DNA of 47,396 nucleotides from Vogesella indigofera (GCF_028548395.1 NZ_JAQQLA010000002.1:1-47396); one strand, 5' to 3'. Counted from the first letter of the stretch, positions 10,372-19,853 are shown. The notes: a model not told the origin generated them from the letters alone. A program made the numbers and translations.

Positions 10372-12069
10372 ATGCTGCGCAATCCCACCATCGGCCAGCG
10401 TTTAAGTTTTCTGGTCGTCGTTCTGCTCGCCATCGCCGCCTTTCTCGGCGGCTACGGCATGTATACCCAGTCCAAGATTCTTGCCGATTTTTCAAGTACC
10501 TATCACGATCGCGTGGTGCCGCTGCAGCAGCTGAAGCTGGTGGCGGACGGCTACGCGGTCAGCATTGTCGATGCCGCGCACAAGGTCCGCGCCGGCGCGC
10601 TGAACCGCGACGGCTTCCTCGCCAATCTGGATCAGGCCCGCACGCAGATCCGCCAGCAGTGGCAGGCCTACCGTGCCACCGAGCTGACCGCGAACGAGCT
10701 GCAGCTGGCGCAGCAGGCGGAGCGCAGCATGCAGGCGGCCGACCATACCGTCGACCGGCTGCGTGAACTGGTAGTGGCCGGCGATAACGCGGCATTGCAG
10801 ACATTTAATGATGTTCAGCTGTACCCGGGGTTGGACCCGGTATCGGGGCGTATCTCCGCACTGATCGACCTGCAGCTGAAGGTGGCGGCACAGGAATACG
10901 CCGCGGCCGAGGCCGACGCCGCCTTCTGCGCGCGGGTGTCGCTGGCGCTGATGCTGCTGGGCATGGTGCTGGGTGCGGCGCTGGGCTACACCATCATCCG
11001 CCGCCTGCTGTCGCAGCTGGGCGGCGAGCCGGACGACGTGGTGGCGCTGGCCGGGCGCATTGCCAACGGTGACCTCAGCCTGCAGCTGCCGGTGCGCAGC
11101 GGTGACCGCCACAGCATCGTCGCCTCGATGGCAATGATGCAGCAGGCGCTGATCGCGCTGGTACGCAACCTGGACTGCATCGTGGCGCGACTGACGGTGA
11201 ACGCGTCCGAACTGGCGGCCGCCTCGGAACAGGTTGCGGTCAGCGCCGAGGAGCAGACCCGTTCCGCGGCGTCGATGTCTGCCGCGGTGGAGCAGCTGTC
11301 GGTGAGCATCGCGTCGGTCAGCGACAATGCCCGCGATGTCGCCACCGACGCGCAGGCGTCCGGCAGTCTGGCGCAACAGGGGCAGGGCATCATCGAGCGC
11401 ACTGTGCACACCATTCAGCAGGTGGCACAGCAGGCGCGTGACGCCAGCGGCCAGGCGGACCTGCTCGGCAACAAGTCGCAGCAGATCGCCAATGTGGTGC
11501 AGGTGATCCGCGACGTGGCGGAGCAGACCAATCTGCTGGCGCTGAATGCGGCGATCGAGGCCGCCCGTGCCGGTGAGCAGGGCCGCGGCTTTGCCGTGGT
11601 CGCCGACGAGGTGCGCAAGCTGTCGGAGCGCACCGCGCAATCCACCGCCGAGATCAGCGCCATCATCGGCGAGATGCTGGACAACAGCCAGCGGGTGGTG
11701 GCCGGCATACACGGCACGGTCGGGCAGATGGAGGACGGCCTGCAGCAGAGCCAGCAAGCGCAGGGCGCGGTGGTCGGCATCGGCGACAACGTTGGCCGCA
11801 TCAACCACGCCATCGCCGAAATCTCGGTGGCGCTAGTGCAGCAGCAGGCGGCCGGCAGCGGCATCGCCGGCAATGTCGAGCAGGTGGCGCAGATGTCGGA
11901 GGAGACGTGCAGCGCCGCGGCACAAACGGCGGCATCGGCCGGCCAGCTGGAGCAGATGGCGCACGAGCTGAAGGCCGCCATCGATTTCTTCTCGCTGCCC
12001 GCCACCACCGCGCCGGTGCGCGACACGACGTTCGCCATGCCGCTGGCTAGCCGGCTACAGCCTGCCTGA
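10372..12069 (+). CDS. Methyl-accepting chemotaxis protein (4HB-type sensor)
   Basis: Inner-membrane chemoreceptor feeding the CheA/CheW kinase. The ATG at 10372 has GGAG eight bases upstream and starts MLRNPTIGQRLSFLVVVLLA, the usual receptor N-terminus (565 aa). TM1 is at ~11-32 and a helical periplasmic sensor of four-helix-bundle type (4HB_MCP, YHDRVVPLQQLKLVADGYAV) runs to ~185. TM2 lies near 190-213, followed by a HAMP segment (RRLLSQLGGEPDDV...IANGDL). The signalling domain has the conserved tip [27 protein letters not shown] hairpin near residue 385. No C-terminal NWETF-like CheR tether is seen. The ligand is unknown. One copy of the dispersed GTTGGCCGCA word lies in the coding region at 11791. 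Confidence 0.95.
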   Translation: MLRNPTIGQRLSFLVVVLLAIAAFLGGYGMYTQSKILADFSSTYHDRVVPLQQLKLVADGYAVSIVDAAHKVRAGALNRDGFLANLDQARTQIRQQWQAYRATELTANELQLAQQAERSMQAADHTVDRLRELVVAGDNAALQTFNDVQLYPGLDPVSGRISALIDLQLKVAAQEYAAAEADAAFCARVSLALMLLGMVLGAALGYTIIRRLLSQLGGEPDDVVALAGRIANGDLSLQLPVRSGDRHSIVASMAMMQQALIALVRNLDCIVARLTVNASELAAASEQVAVSAEEQTRSAASMSAAVEQLSVSIASVSDNARDVATDAQASGSLAQQGQGIIERTVHTIQQVAQQARDASGQADLLGNKSQQIANVVQVIRDVAEQTNLLALNAAIEAARAGEQGRGFAVVADEVRKLSERTAQSTAEISAIIGEMLDNSQRVVAGIHGTVGQMEDGLQQSQQAQGAVVGIGDNVGRINHAIAEISVALVQQQAAGSGIAGNVEQVAQMSEETCSAAAQTAASAGQLEQMAHELKAAIDFFSLPATTAPVRDTTFAMPLASRLQPA

Positions 12070-12093
12070 TGTCGGGCTAGACCTTGCCATGCG

Positions 12094-12120
12094 ACACGGC
12101 CCCGCTCGGGGCCGTGTTGT
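12094..12120 (+). terminator. Terminator after the chemoreceptor gene
   Basis: ACACGGCCCCG pairs with CGGGGCCGTGT around a very short loop and is followed by TGTTG, 25 bp after the stop. It ends a few bases before the MITE-like element. Confidence 0.8.
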
Positions 12121-12126
12121 TGATAC

Positions 12127-12282
12127 TCAGCACGTGTTCACGATCTCGCACGCTCACGCGAGACAAGCGGAAAACGGCTGGGAAGCGGCGTTTATCCAGA
12201 TCTGAACTGGCAGGCCGCAGCCGTTTTGAACGCGGCATCGCCCCGTTGATAACAGTCACGGCAGATCGTGGGCGGGTTCTCA
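12127..12282 (-). mobile_element. MITE-like element, copy A, inserted at the ybaK stop codon
   Basis: A ~150-bp sequence (12130-12279) with inverted ends GCACGTGTTCACGATC on the left and, read inward from the right, GAACCCGCCCACGATC. It is flanked by direct repeats TCA at 12127-12129 and 12280-12282. It aligns along its whole length with the element at 24619-24776 in the opposite orientation; the shared interior includes GGATAAACGCCGC and GTTTTCGC/CCGTTTTCC-like stretches. It is far too short for a transposase. A TNA-type 3-bp duplication with GA-starting ends recalls the IS1031 group of IS5-family elements, but that parentage is inference. The right TCA is the complement of the TGA stop of the ybaK-family gene. 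Confidence 0.75.
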
Positions 12283-12759
12283 GGCGGCGACGGTTTCCTG
12301 CGGCTGGCACACGTCCACCCAGTGGCCGTCGACCACGGCGACCAGCTGCGCCAGGCTGATGCGCACTGCGGTGTGCACGTCCCCGGCGGCGGGCAACACC
12401 TCGTCAAAGGCCTGCAGCGAGCTGTCCAGATACACCGGCAAGTCGGTGGCGAGGCCGAACGGGCACACGCCGCCGACCGGGTGCCCGGTCAGCGCCTCCA
12501 CCTCGGCGGACGGCAGCATGCGGCCCTTGCCGAAGGCTTCCTTGAATTTGCGGTTGTCGATGCGGGCATCGCCGCGCGCCACCAGCAACACCACCCGGCC
12601 ATCGCCCAGGCGGAACGCCAGCGTCTTGGCGATGCGCCCCGGCTCGACCCCATGCGCCTCGGCGGCCAGCGCCACTGTGGCGGTGCTGGTTTCCAGCTCG
12701 ATGATGGAGATGTCCAGTTGGCGGGCGGCAAAAAATTCACGGACGGACTGCAGACTCAT
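12280..12759 (-). CDS. YbaK/EbsC-family aminoacyl-tRNA deacylase
   Basis: Probably a trans-editing hydrolase that removes mischarged amino acids from tRNA (YbaK/ProX superfamily). The 159-aa length fits. Family features include VALAAEAHGVEPGRIAKTLAFR with the conserved Lys near residue 45, VVLLVARGDARID, and the GHPVGGVCPFGLA loop near residue 92-104. Which tRNA/amino acid it clears (Cys-tRNAPro, Ala-tRNAPro or other) cannot be told. Its TGA stop coincides with the target duplication of the MITE-like element downstream, so the last sense codons abut the element directly while the protein end looks complete. Confidence 0.85.
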   Translation of the reverse strand: MSLQSVREFFAARQLDISIIELETSTATVALAAEAHGVEPGRIAKTLAFRLGDGRVVLLVARGDARIDNRKFKEAFGKGRMLPSAEVEALTGHPVGGVCPFGLATDLPVYLDSSLQAFDEVLPAAGDVHTAVRISLAQLVAVVDGHWVDVCQPQETVAA

Positions 12760-12954
12760 GGCGACCTCGGCTTGATGGCGAAGCGCTTATCTTGACAAGG
12801 TCGACGGGGTTTGAACATCCCCCGTGCCCAGCCTGGTCGGGGTAACGCGACGGCGCGGTGGCCATGTTAACGGGGTGGCGACCCGGCTGCGCGGTGCTGA
12901 ACGCGGCGGCGCAGCGGGCGAAGGTTGGCCGCAACGGGCGTGGACGACACAGCC

Positions 12955-12978
12955 AAACCGCCGCGAGGGCGGCGGTTT
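12955..12978 (-). terminator. Hairpin downstream of the Q-rich protein gene
   Basis: AAACCGCCGC and GCGGCGGTTT form a 10-bp stem with a four-base loop, 33 bp beyond the stop of the minus-strand gene that ends at 13011. The rest of 12760-13010 has no gene; it holds one copy of the dispersed GTTGGCCGCA word (12924-12933). Confidence 0.65.
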
Positions 12979-13010
12979 GTTCAGCGGGTTCGGATAGCGG
13001 CCGGTGCGGT

Positions 13011-14090
13011 TCAGTTGTGTCGGTCGCGATCGCGCTGCTGCCTTTCAAGTAACAGCTCCTCCTCGGATGGCGGCATGCCCCGCGACGGCTGTCGTTGCTG
13101 CTGCGGCTGTCTGCTTTCCGGATACTGGCGTCGAGGCTCGGTGCGGAGATAGTCCGCACCGCCCTGCGGTGGCCGCTGCATGTCGGGTCGCTGTTGCTGC
13201 TCGATCCGGGGCTGGCCGGGTGCGGACTGCCGTGGCATGTCCTGCTGCTGACGGCCTGGCGACTGGCGCATGTCGGGTCGCTGTTGCTGCTCGATCCGGG
13301 GTTGGCCCGGCGCGGACTGCCGTGGCATGTCCTGCTGCTGATGGCCTGGCGACTGGCGCATGTCGGGTCGCTGTTGCTGCTCGATCCGGGGCTGGCCGGG
13401 CGCAGACTGTCGTGGCATGTCTTGCTGCTGCCAGTCTGGTGACTGGCGCATTTCAGGGCGTTGTTGTTGCTCGATCCGAGGTTGGTTCGGGCGGTCTCGC
13501 TGCTGGAAGTGCTGTTGCGTTAGCTCTTCACGTGGCTGGTAGCGGTAATTCTGCGAGCGGATCTCGCGCTGCTGTTCGGACGAGCGCGGGTAGTTTCTTT
13601 CCGAGTATCGCCGCTGATAGTGCGGCAAGGGCGCCGGGGCCGGTGCGGCACGCTGATCCCAGCGATCCCAGTCACGATGGTACCGGCTCCAGTCGCGTCC
13701 CCAGTGCTCATCCCAGCGCGGTGGGCGGTCGGCACGCCAGTAACGGAAGTACATCGGCGGGCGGCGGTAGTAGCGGATCGGCACGCGCAGCACGAACAGT
13801 GGCATGTAGACCGGCTCCACCTCCCACCACGGCCCGTTGTACCAGTCGCTGGCATACCAGCGGTCGTCCGAGTAGACCCAGTACAGCCCGTCGTAGAAGA
13901 AGAAGTTCAGGTTTAGACGGGGTGCGTAGTAAACCGGGTAACCCGGCACCCGCACCATCGCCGGATACGCCGGCAGGTCGATGCCCAAGCTGATGCCGGG
14001 CAGCTCGATGCCAATGCCGATACTGAGTTGGGCCTGGCTAGGCAGCGCCGGGAACAGCAGCAGGGATAAAGCAAGCAGCAGATAGCGCAT
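13011..14090 (-). CDS. Secreted aromatic/Gln-rich repeat protein of unknown function
   Basis: The start is the ATG at 14090, which begins a clear signal peptide (MRYLLLALSLLLFPALPSQA-QLS), giving 359 aa; the open frame upstream of it is non-coding. The mature N-terminal ~130 residues are Gly/Ile-, then Tyr/Trp-rich with pieces such as FFFYDGLYWVYSDDRWY, a composition seen in uncharacterised envelope proteins of betaproteobacteria. The C-terminal half is Gln/Arg/Pro-rich and holds about 3.5 tandem 30-aa repeats with the core QPRIEQQQRPDMRQSPG. It should be periplasmic or surface-exposed and largely disordered at the C-terminus. I do not recognise a function. Monocistronic. Confidence 0.8.
   Translation of the reverse strand: MRYLLLALSLLLFPALPSQAQLSIGIGIELPGISLGIDLPAYPAMVRVPGYPVYYAPRLNLNFFFYDGLYWVYSDDRWYASDWYNGPWWEVEPVYMPLFVLRVPIRYYRRPPMYFRYWRADRPPRWDEHWGRDWSRYHRDWDRWDQRAAPAPAPLPHYQRRYSERNYPRSSEQQREIRSQNYRYQPREELTQQHFQQRDRPNQPRIEQQQRPEMRQSPDWQQQDMPRQSAPGQPRIEQQQRPDMRQSPGHQQQDMPRQSAPGQPRIEQQQRPDMRQSPGRQQQDMPRQSAPGQPRIEQQQRPDMQRPPQGGADYLRTEPRRQYPESRQPQQQRQPSRGMPPSEEELLLERQQRDRDRHN
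13181..13490 (-). repeat. 90-bp tandem repeats inside the Q-rich gene
   Basis: The word TGTCGGGTCGCTGTTGCTGC starts at 13181, 13271 and 13361, and a diverged copy starts at 13451: an exact 90-bp period. The first three copies are nearly identical, which suggests recent expansion and likely length variation between strains. Confidence 0.92.
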
Positions 14091-14571
14091 GTCGGTTCTC
14101 CAATCAGGATAAACCACCCGCGTGGCGAGGATTGTTGCGAGCGGGGCTTGCCGGCGAAGACGGGATGGTGGGCACTGCATGGCACCGGAACAAACGCCGG
14201 CGAGCGCAACCTGTCCGCATCAGCAATGCTGTCATCTCTCCATTTTAGGCCGGATATGGCGCATTGCGAGGGCCAGCAGCTGGCTACGCCCGGCAGCAGA
14301 CGAAGCGACCGACACGTCGCTGGGGGTCTTCGCGGCCACCCGCCGGCGGCGGGTACGCCATAACAAGGCTAGTTGTGTACCGGTGGCCGGCTCTGCGGCC
14401 GGGTCTTGCTTCCGTTTGCGATGCCGTAGTTGCCGGCCAGCTTTGGCGTAGCGCCGTGCTACCCGCCTGTGGTTGACGTGTCTGGCGGTCAAGCGGGCCA
14501 AACCGGACATTCAGTTGCCAATAGACCAACGGCTGCCTTCTGAAGAAAGGCAGCCGTCACAGCGCATTGAC
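14091..14571. other. 480-bp non-coding gap between the Q-rich gene and the copper operon
   Basis: No ORF here has a credible start, ribosome site or recognisable protein on either strand. The right end holds the terminator of the beta-propeller gene, and the left end should hold the promoter of the Q-rich gene. Nothing else is seen. Confidence 0.5.
14529..14557 (-). terminator. Terminator of the copper operon
   Basis: ACGGCTGCCTT pairs with AAGGCAGCCGT across a seven-base loop, 15 bp beyond the stop of the last gene of the minus-strand operon. Confidence 0.8.
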
Positions 14572-15573
14572 TTAGTCGCGGTAGCTGATGCCGTTCGGCC
14601 CGGCGCCTACCTGGTATGTGCTGAGCACGCGGTGTTGACGGCTATCGATCACCGACATGGTGCCGGATTCGATATTGCTGACAAAGACGTACTGGCCGTC
14701 ACTGCTGATCGCCACGCCGTGTGCACCTGGGCCGGTTTTCACCTCGGCAATGGTTTTGCCGGCGGCCGGGTCGACCACCGATACGCGGTCGTCCGGTTGC
14801 TTGCTGCTGCCCTGGTTGGCCACGAATACCTTGCTGCCGTCCGGGGTGGCGTACATCTGGATCGGGTTGCGGCCAACCTTGACCTTGCCGCTCAGTTTGC
14901 GGCTGGCGGTGTCGATCAGACCCAGCGCGTTTTCCGCGCTGAGCGACACATAGGCCTGCTTGCCATCAGCGGAGAAACCCACCTGTACCGGGGACTTGCC
15001 CACGGCGATGCGCCCGGTTTCCTTCAGGCTGGGCACATCGATCACCGAGATGTTGTCCTCTTTCACATTGGCAACGTACAGGGAGCTGCCGTCTGGGCTC
15101 AGGCGCAAGCCGTGCGGATAGGTGCCGGTCTTGATGCTGCCAAGCTGGCTCTTGCTTGCCAGGTCATACACCTGCACAGCGTTGTTGCCGGCATCGGTGA
15201 CAAAGGCCAGCTTGCTATCGCGGTCGGTCACGACGTGCCCCGGGTGACCCGCCACCGGCAACACAAAGCTCGGCTTGCTGCCCAGCGGCAGGTCGAACAC
15301 CTGCAGTTCGCCGGCACTCTGGCCGCTGCCATGGTGGCCGGCATGGATATTCATGCCCACCGCCAGCAGGCGCTTGCCATCGGCACTGACCTGTACATTG
15401 TGCGGCGAGATTTCCAGCGGGATGGTGGTGACATTGCCATCGGCCAGCGTGATCTGGCTGATGGAGTTGCCGCGTTCATTGGCGGTAAACACCGTGCCAG
15501 ATGGCGCCGCCAGTGCGGAAGTGGCTGCCAGCGAGAAGGCTAGCAGCAGCGAGGCGGGAATAAGCTTGCGCAT
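14572..15573 (-). CDS. Periplasmic YVTN-family beta-propeller protein
   Basis: The start at 15573 (ATG with AAAGGA ahead) opens a signal peptide, MRKLIPASLLLAFSLAATSALA, giving 333 aa. The mature protein is a run of ~42-aa blades with the YVTN signature (LYVANVKEDNISVIDV, VFVANQGSSKQPDDRVSVVD, VFVSNIESGTMSVIDS, each preceded by PDG/SDG turns), fitting a seven-bladed propeller. Such proteins often accompany copper or nitrite-reductase genes and may bind metal or act as scaffolds. A His-rich loop (NIHAGHHGSGQS) near residue 80 could bind metal; that is inference. Last gene of the copper operon, 11 bp after the ICMT-like gene. Confidence 0.9.
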   Translation of the reverse strand: MRKLIPASLLLAFSLAATSALAAPSGTVFTANERGNSISQITLADGNVTTIPLEISPHNVQVSADGKRLLAVGMNIHAGHHGSGQSAGELQVFDLPLGSKPSFVLPVAGHPGHVVTDRDSKLAFVTDAGNNAVQVYDLASKSQLGSIKTGTYPHGLRLSPDGSSLYVANVKEDNISVIDVPSLKETGRIAVGKSPVQVGFSADGKQAYVSLSAENALGLIDTASRKLSGKVKVGRNPIQMYATPDGSKVFVANQGSSKQPDDRVSVVDPAAGKTIAEVKTGPGAHGVAISSDGQYVFVSNIESGTMSVIDSRQHRVLSTYQVGAGPNGISYRD

Positions 15574-15584
15574 GAGGGGTTCCT

Positions 15585-16232
15585 TTAATAATGGTGTGTC
15601 TGCCCCTTGGCGGGGACAAAAGCGGGGGTGTGCTGTCGGTAGGATTGGTAGCGCTCGCCAAACTGCGCCAGCATGTCGGCCTCTTCGTGCAGCGCGAGGC
15701 GGGAGTAGATCCAGACCAGAATCGGGAACATCAGCAGCGTCAGCAAGGTTGGCCACTGCAGCAGGAAGCCGAACATGATGACGACGAAGCCGACGTATTG
15801 CGGATGGCGAATACGGGCATAGGGCCCCGCCGTCGCTAGCTCATGCCGGCGCTGGGCGTGATACAGCACGCGCCAGGCGGTGGACAGCAGCCAGAAACCG
15901 GCGAAGATCAGCACCGTGCTGAGCAGGTGGAATGGTCCCCAGTGCGGATTGCCACGCCAGCCAAACATCACTTCCAGCAGATGGCCATTGTCGTGCGACA
16001 TGAAATCGACACCGGGGAAACGGCTGCCCAGCCAGCCGGACAGCAGGTAAATGGTCAGCGGGAAGCCGTACATCTCGGTAAACAGCGCCACGATAAAGGC
16101 GGAAAACATCCCCAGCGAGCGCCAGTCCCGTGCCGACTTTGGCTTGGTGAAGCTGAAGGCGAAGATGATGAAGACCAGCGAGTTGATCAGTACCAGTCCC
16201 CATAATCCGTAGGCCTGCATATGGTCGTTCAT
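15585..16232 (-). CDS. ICMT/PEMT-like membrane methyltransferase family protein
   Basis: A 215-aa integral membrane protein with about five helices. The C-terminal part has the isoprenylcysteine carboxyl methyltransferase/phospholipid methyltransferase fingerprint: [20 protein letters not shown] near residue 140-160 and [25 protein letters not shown] near the end, which form the SAM site. The substrate in bacteria is unknown. Homologues commonly ride in heavy-metal operons with copper ATPases, as here. The ATG overlaps the stop of the DUF2933 gene by four bases (ATGA), so the two are translationally coupled. Confidence 0.88.
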   Translation of the reverse strand: MNDHMQAYGLWGLVLINSLVFIIFAFSFTKPKSARDWRSLGMFSAFIVALFTEMYGFPLTIYLLSGWLGSRFPGVDFMSHDNGHLLEVMFGWRGNPHWGPFHLLSTVLIFAGFWLLSTAWRVLYHAQRRHELATAGPYARIRHPQYVGFVVIMFGFLLQWPTLLTLLMFPILVWIYSRLALHEEADMLAQFGERYQSYRQHTPAFVPAKGQTHHY

Positions 16233-16468
16233 GGTTGTTCTCCATCCTGATCGTGCTGGTGAGGGCGGCGTGATGCCCCGCCATGGTGATGGCCGTGGCC
16301 GTGATGCATGAACAGGTGCATCAGCGGGCAGGCAAGCAGCAGCAGGTACGGCAATGCGCCCAATACATGCGCCCGGTGCTCGGTGAACAGGAAGAAACCG
16401 GCCACCAGTACAAAGCCGACGAAGACCCAGTGGCTGCGCTTGCCATGCTGATCGTGTTGCTCGGTCAT
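16229..16468 (-). CDS. DUF2933 small membrane protein
   Basis: The start at 16468 has a perfect AAGGAG site. The 79-aa product carries the DUF2933 pattern: [22 protein letters not shown], then [21 protein letters not shown], then a His-rich tail. It has two helices. The histidines and the copper-operon setting point to metal handling at the membrane, but the family has no defined function. A longer upstream reading (to 16534) overlaps the preceding gene and lacks a ribosome site. Confidence 0.9.
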   Translation of the reverse strand: MTEQHDQHGKRSHWVFVGFVLVAGFFLFTEHRAHVLGALPYLLLLACPLMHLFMHHGHGHHHGGASRRPHQHDQDGEQP

Positions 16469-16469
16469 G

Positions 16470-16709
16470 TCAGACTCCTTTCCCATGCTGGCTGTCATGC
16501 TCATCCGGTTTGTTGGCGGCGACGGCCTGGTCAATCTCGGATTCCGCCTGCCGTGCCAGCCGGTAGCTCAGCCAGATCACGCCCCACGGACATGTGGCCA
16601 ACAGCAGTGCCAGCAACAGCGTGGCAAGCGACAAACCGAAGCGCAGCAGCACGAACAGCATGATGGCAAGCGCCAGCAGCGCGCATAGTTGGTAGGCCCG
16701 GGTCTTCAT
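16470..16709 (-). CDS. Small two-helix membrane protein of the copper operon
   Basis: A 79-aa product with two hydrophobic helices ([20 protein letters not shown] and [20 protein letters not shown]), then a polar tail ending [10 protein letters not shown]. The start codon overlaps the copper ATPase stop by four bases (ATGA) and the stop is one base from the next start, so it is a genuine operon member. It has a single Cys in ATCPWG. Homologous small proteins appear beside YHS-type copper ATPases, but I know no function. Confidence 0.82.
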   Translation of the reverse strand: MKTRAYQLCALLALAIMLFVLLRFGLSLATLLLALLLATCPWGVIWLSYRLARQAESEIDQAVAANKPDEHDSQHGKGV

Positions 16710-19063
16710 GATGTCGCTCCTTCCGCCTGGGTACTGATCGGCAAGCGCTTCAGCAACGCCGAGTTGACGATGACGGAGAGCGAGCTCAAGGCCATGGCGG
16801 CACCGGCCACCATCGGGTTCATGAAACCCAGGGCAGCGATGGGGATGCCGATGCTGTTGTAGATGAAGGCCCAGAACAGGTTCTGCTTGATCTTGCGCAT
16901 GGTGGCGCGGGACAGGCGGATGGCGTTCTCCACGTCGCGGACATCGTTGCGAATCAGGATGATACCGCCGGTTTCCTTGGCGACATCCGAGCCGGAGCCG
17001 ATGGCGATACCGATGTCGGCGGTAGCCAGTGCCGGGGCATCGTTGACGCCATCGCCCACCATCGCCACCACCTCACCTTCCTGCTGCAGCTGCTGGATCA
17101 CCTTGACCTTGTCCTCCGGCAGCACCTCGGCAATCACCCGTTCGATCCCCAGCTGCCGGGCGATGGCGTCCGCAGTACGCTGGTTGTCACCACTGAGCAT
17201 CACCACCTTGATGTGCTGCTGCTTGAGCAGGGCAATGGCTTCGCTGGCCTCGGGCTTCAGCGTGTCGGCCACGGCGATGAGGCCGACCAGCTTGTCGCCA
17301 TACCCCACCAGCATCGCGGTCTTGCCGTTTTGCTCCAGATGCCGCATGGCGTCATCCGCCACGCCGGTGGCGATGCCCTGCTGGGCCAGCAGCCGCCGGT
17401 TCCCCAGCCATACCGGCAAACCATTGACCTGGCCGCGGATACCCAGACCTGCCAGGCCGGTGATGGCGCTGGCCTGCGGCAAAGTCAGCTGCCGATGGTT
17501 GGCCGCACGCACGATCGCCTCACCCAGCGGGTGCTCCGAGCCGGTTTCCACCGCCGCCGCCAGGCGCAGCACGTCCAGCTCGTCGCACCCATCAAACGGT
17601 ACGATGTCGGTCACCGTCGGTTCGCCACGGGTGAGGGTGCCGGTCTTGTCGAAGACCACGCAGCTGAGCTTCTCCGCCCGCTCCAGCACCTCGCCGCCGC
17701 GGATCAGCATGCCGCCGTCCGCCCCCTTGCCGACCCCCACCATCAGCGCCGCCGGGGTGGCGATACCCAGCGCACACGGGCAGGAGATGATCAGCACCGC
17801 AATGAAGGCCAGCAGTCCCTGCGGGAAGTCGCCGGCCAGCCACCAGCCGACAAACGCCAGCACCGCCACGCTGATCACGGCCGGCACAAAGTAGCGGGTT
17901 ACCTCGTCCGCCAGCCGCTGGATGTGGGCGGTGCTGCTCTGCGCTTCTTCCACCATGCGGATGATCTGCGCCAGCGCGGTATCGGCGCCGATGCGGGTGG
18001 CACGGAAGCTGAACACGCCGGCGCGGTTCAAGGTGCCGCCAATCACGGTGTGACCGGGCTGCTTTTCCACCGGCATGGATTCGCCAGTCAGCATCGACTC
18101 ATCCACCGTGGAGTGGCCGGAGATGACCTCGCCGTCGGTGGCGATCTTCTCGCCGGGCTTCACCACCACGGTTTCCCCGACCATGATGCTGCCGGCCGGA
18201 ATCTCCACCTCCTGGCCATCGCGCAGCACATGGGCGGTGGCGGGTTTGAGGTCCAGCAGCCGGCGTACGGCGGCGGAAGACTTTTTCTTGATGATCTCTT
18301 CCATGTAGCGCCCCAACAGCACGAAGGCGATGATCACGGCGGAGACTTCAAAGTACACGTCGCGCTCGGCCACCTTGACCGGCAGCACGTCCGGGAAGAA
18401 CATCACCACCACGCTGTAGAAGTACGCCACCGAGGTACCCAGCGCGATCAGGAAGTCCATGTTGATGTTGCCGGTGCGCAGCGTATTCCAGGCACCACGG
18501 TAGAAGGTCCAGCCGCCGATGAACTGCACCGGGGTCACCAGCAGGAACAGCCACATGCCCCAGGTGAACCAGGGCAGATCGGGAATGGGCGCCCAGCTCA
18601 GCAGCGTGGCACCGGTTGCCAGCCCGAGGAAGGCACCGGCCCGCAGCACCGCCAGCGCCAGTACCCCGGTCATCGCGATGGTGACGCGGGTTTTCATCGA
18701 CTTCAGTTCGTTTTCCGGCGACTCGAAGGTGCGCAGGCAGGTCTCGCTGCAGAAGTAGTAGCTGCGCCCGCCACGTTCGCTCTTCAGCGCGGTGGCCTTG
18801 TTGACCAACATGCCGCAGATCGGGTCTTTGGCCTTTTCTCCAGGCGCGGTCGCGGCGCTTGCGGGGGCATGGTGCTGATGTTGCGACCCAGCCGCTGGCA
18901 GCGTATCGGCCGGTGCCGCCGTATAGCGCGCGGGTGCGGCGACAAACTGCTGCTGGCAGTGCGCGGAGCAAAACCAGTAATCCTGCCCGGCATAGCGATA
19001 GTTGGCCGCAGCCTTGCTGCTGTCCACCGTCATGCCACATACCGGATCCTTGACGTTAGCCAT
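16706..19063 (-). CDS. copA: Copper-exporting P1B-type ATPase with two YHS domains
   Basis: Inner-membrane pump that exports Cu(I) at the cost of ATP. At 785 aa, the N-terminus has two YHS metal-binding domains (DPVCGM at 6-11 and DPICGM at 80-85, each with a following FCS..C) instead of the usual HMA domains, joined by a His-rich linker near residue 61-65. The core has the TGES actuator motif (326-329), CPC in the membrane (428-430), the phosphorylated Asp472 in DKTGTLT, the SEHPLGEAI nucleotide motif and GDGVNDAP. All catalytic motifs are intact. The YHS class is often CopA2/CtpA-like, loading copper into periplasmic proteins. It is the centre of the operon. Confidence 0.96.
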   Translation of the reverse strand: MANVKDPVCGMTVDSSKAAANYRYAGQDYWFCSAHCQQQFVAAPARYTAAPADTLPAAGSQHQHHAPASAATAPGEKAKDPICGMLVNKATALKSERGGRSYYFCSETCLRTFESPENELKSMKTRVTIAMTGVLALAVLRAGAFLGLATGATLLSWAPIPDLPWFTWGMWLFLLVTPVQFIGGWTFYRGAWNTLRTGNINMDFLIALGTSVAYFYSVVVMFFPDVLPVKVAERDVYFEVSAVIIAFVLLGRYMEEIIKKKSSAAVRRLLDLKPATAHVLRDGQEVEIPAGSIMVGETVVVKPGEKIATDGEVISGHSTVDESMLTGESMPVEKQPGHTVIGGTLNRAGVFSFRATRIGADTALAQIIRMVEEAQSSTAHIQRLADEVTRYFVPAVISVAVLAFVGWWLAGDFPQGLLAFIAVLIISCPCALGIATPAALMVGVGKGADGGMLIRGGEVLERAEKLSCVVFDKTGTLTRGEPTVTDIVPFDGCDELDVLRLAAAVETGSEHPLGEAIVRAANHRQLTLPQASAITGLAGLGIRGQVNGLPVWLGNRRLLAQQGIATGVADDAMRHLEQNGKTAMLVGYGDKLVGLIAVADTLKPEASEAIALLKQQHIKVVMLSGDNQRTADAIARQLGIERVIAEVLPEDKVKVIQQLQQEGEVVAMVGDGVNDAPALATADIGIAIGSGSDVAKETGGIILIRNDVRDVENAIRLSRATMRKIKQNLFWAFIYNSIGIPIAALGFMNPMVAGAAMALSSLSVIVNSALLKRLPISTQAEGATS

Positions 19064-19088
19064 GCCTTCACTCCTTGTCCGGGGGTGC

Positions 19089-19376
19089 TCAGTGCGCCTG
19101 GTGCTTACAACAGCGCGCCAGACACTGGTTTACCCAGCTGAATACCGTGCCGGTGACAAGGCCCCACCCCACCAGCACCGTCAGCGGGAAGAAAAAATCC
19201 CCCAGGCTGAATGGTGTCGGTGTGCGAAGCCGGCCAAAGTCCAGCCCGTGGAACAGGGCGTTCAGAAAGGCAACGCCTTGCTCCGGCCACAGCCGGTACA
19301 ACAGCGCGCACACGGTGTAACTGATGGCCATGGTGATCGCGAGGCTGCGACCGGTATGCCAGTGCGAGGTCTTCAT
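19089..19376 (-). CDS. DUF5676 family membrane protein
   Basis: A 95-aa protein beginning [20 protein letters not shown] and continuing [30 protein letters not shown], the hallmark of DUF5676. Two hydrophobic segments, and a C-terminus with CLARCCKH that could bind metal. It lies 25 bp upstream of the copper ATPase gene in the same direction. The family is usually found in heavy-metal resistance loci, and its function is not established. Confidence 0.88.
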   Translation of the reverse strand: MKTSHWHTGRSLAITMAISYTVCALLYRLWPEQGVAFLNALFHGLDFGRLRTPTPFSLGDFFFPLTVLVGWGLVTGTVFSWVNQCLARCCKHQAH

Positions 19377-19466
19377 CTGGATACTCCTGCGGGAAGGGCA
19401 CAGGGAGGTGTGGGTCGGGCGCGCCGCGATCAGCGCCGCGCCTTACCTACCATGGCGGCACCCGAT

Positions 19467-19853
19467 TTATTGCATGGGCATCGTTTTGCCTTGCTGTCCC
19501 ATCATCTGCTGCATCATGTCCATCATCTTCATGCGCTGTTCCATCATGGTTTTAGCGTCTGCGGCCCCAGCACCCATGCCCTGACACGGCATCATGCCTT
19601 TGGCCATCATGTCCTTATCCATGGCCTGCATCATGGCCATGCCGTCCTGCATCGACTGCATCTGCTCAGCCATGAGTTTTTGTCGTTCCTGTGGCGTCTT
19701 CGCCGCCATCATCTTGTCGTGCATGGTGCGCATCTTCTGCATCTGCATTTCCATGTTGGCAGGGCTTGCTGGCATCGGCGGCTGTGCCGCCCAGGTCGGC
19801 GTGGCAAGCGCCAGTAGCAGCAGTGCCGCAGGCCAGGTTTTCTGGTTTTTCAT
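19467..19853 (-). CDS. Methionine-rich periplasmic protein, probable copper binder
   Basis: A 128-aa product with a signal peptide (MKNQKTWPAALLLLALATPTWA) and 32 methionines, many as MM or MxM (MEMQMQKM, RMKMMDMMQQMM), plus a single Cys in MMPCQGM. Thioether-rich sequences like this bind Cu(I)/Ag(I) in the periplasm (compare PcoE, CopK or CusF-type chaperones), so a copper buffer role is likely, but no strict homologue is claimed. The mature chain reads as mostly helical. Operon member, 90 bp upstream of the DUF5676 gene. Confidence 0.85.
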   Translation of the reverse strand: MKNQKTWPAALLLLALATPTWAAQPPMPASPANMEMQMQKMRTMHDKMMAAKTPQERQKLMAEQMQSMQDGMAMMQAMDKDMMAKGMMPCQGMGAGAADAKTMMEQRMKMMDMMQQMMGQQGKTMPMQ

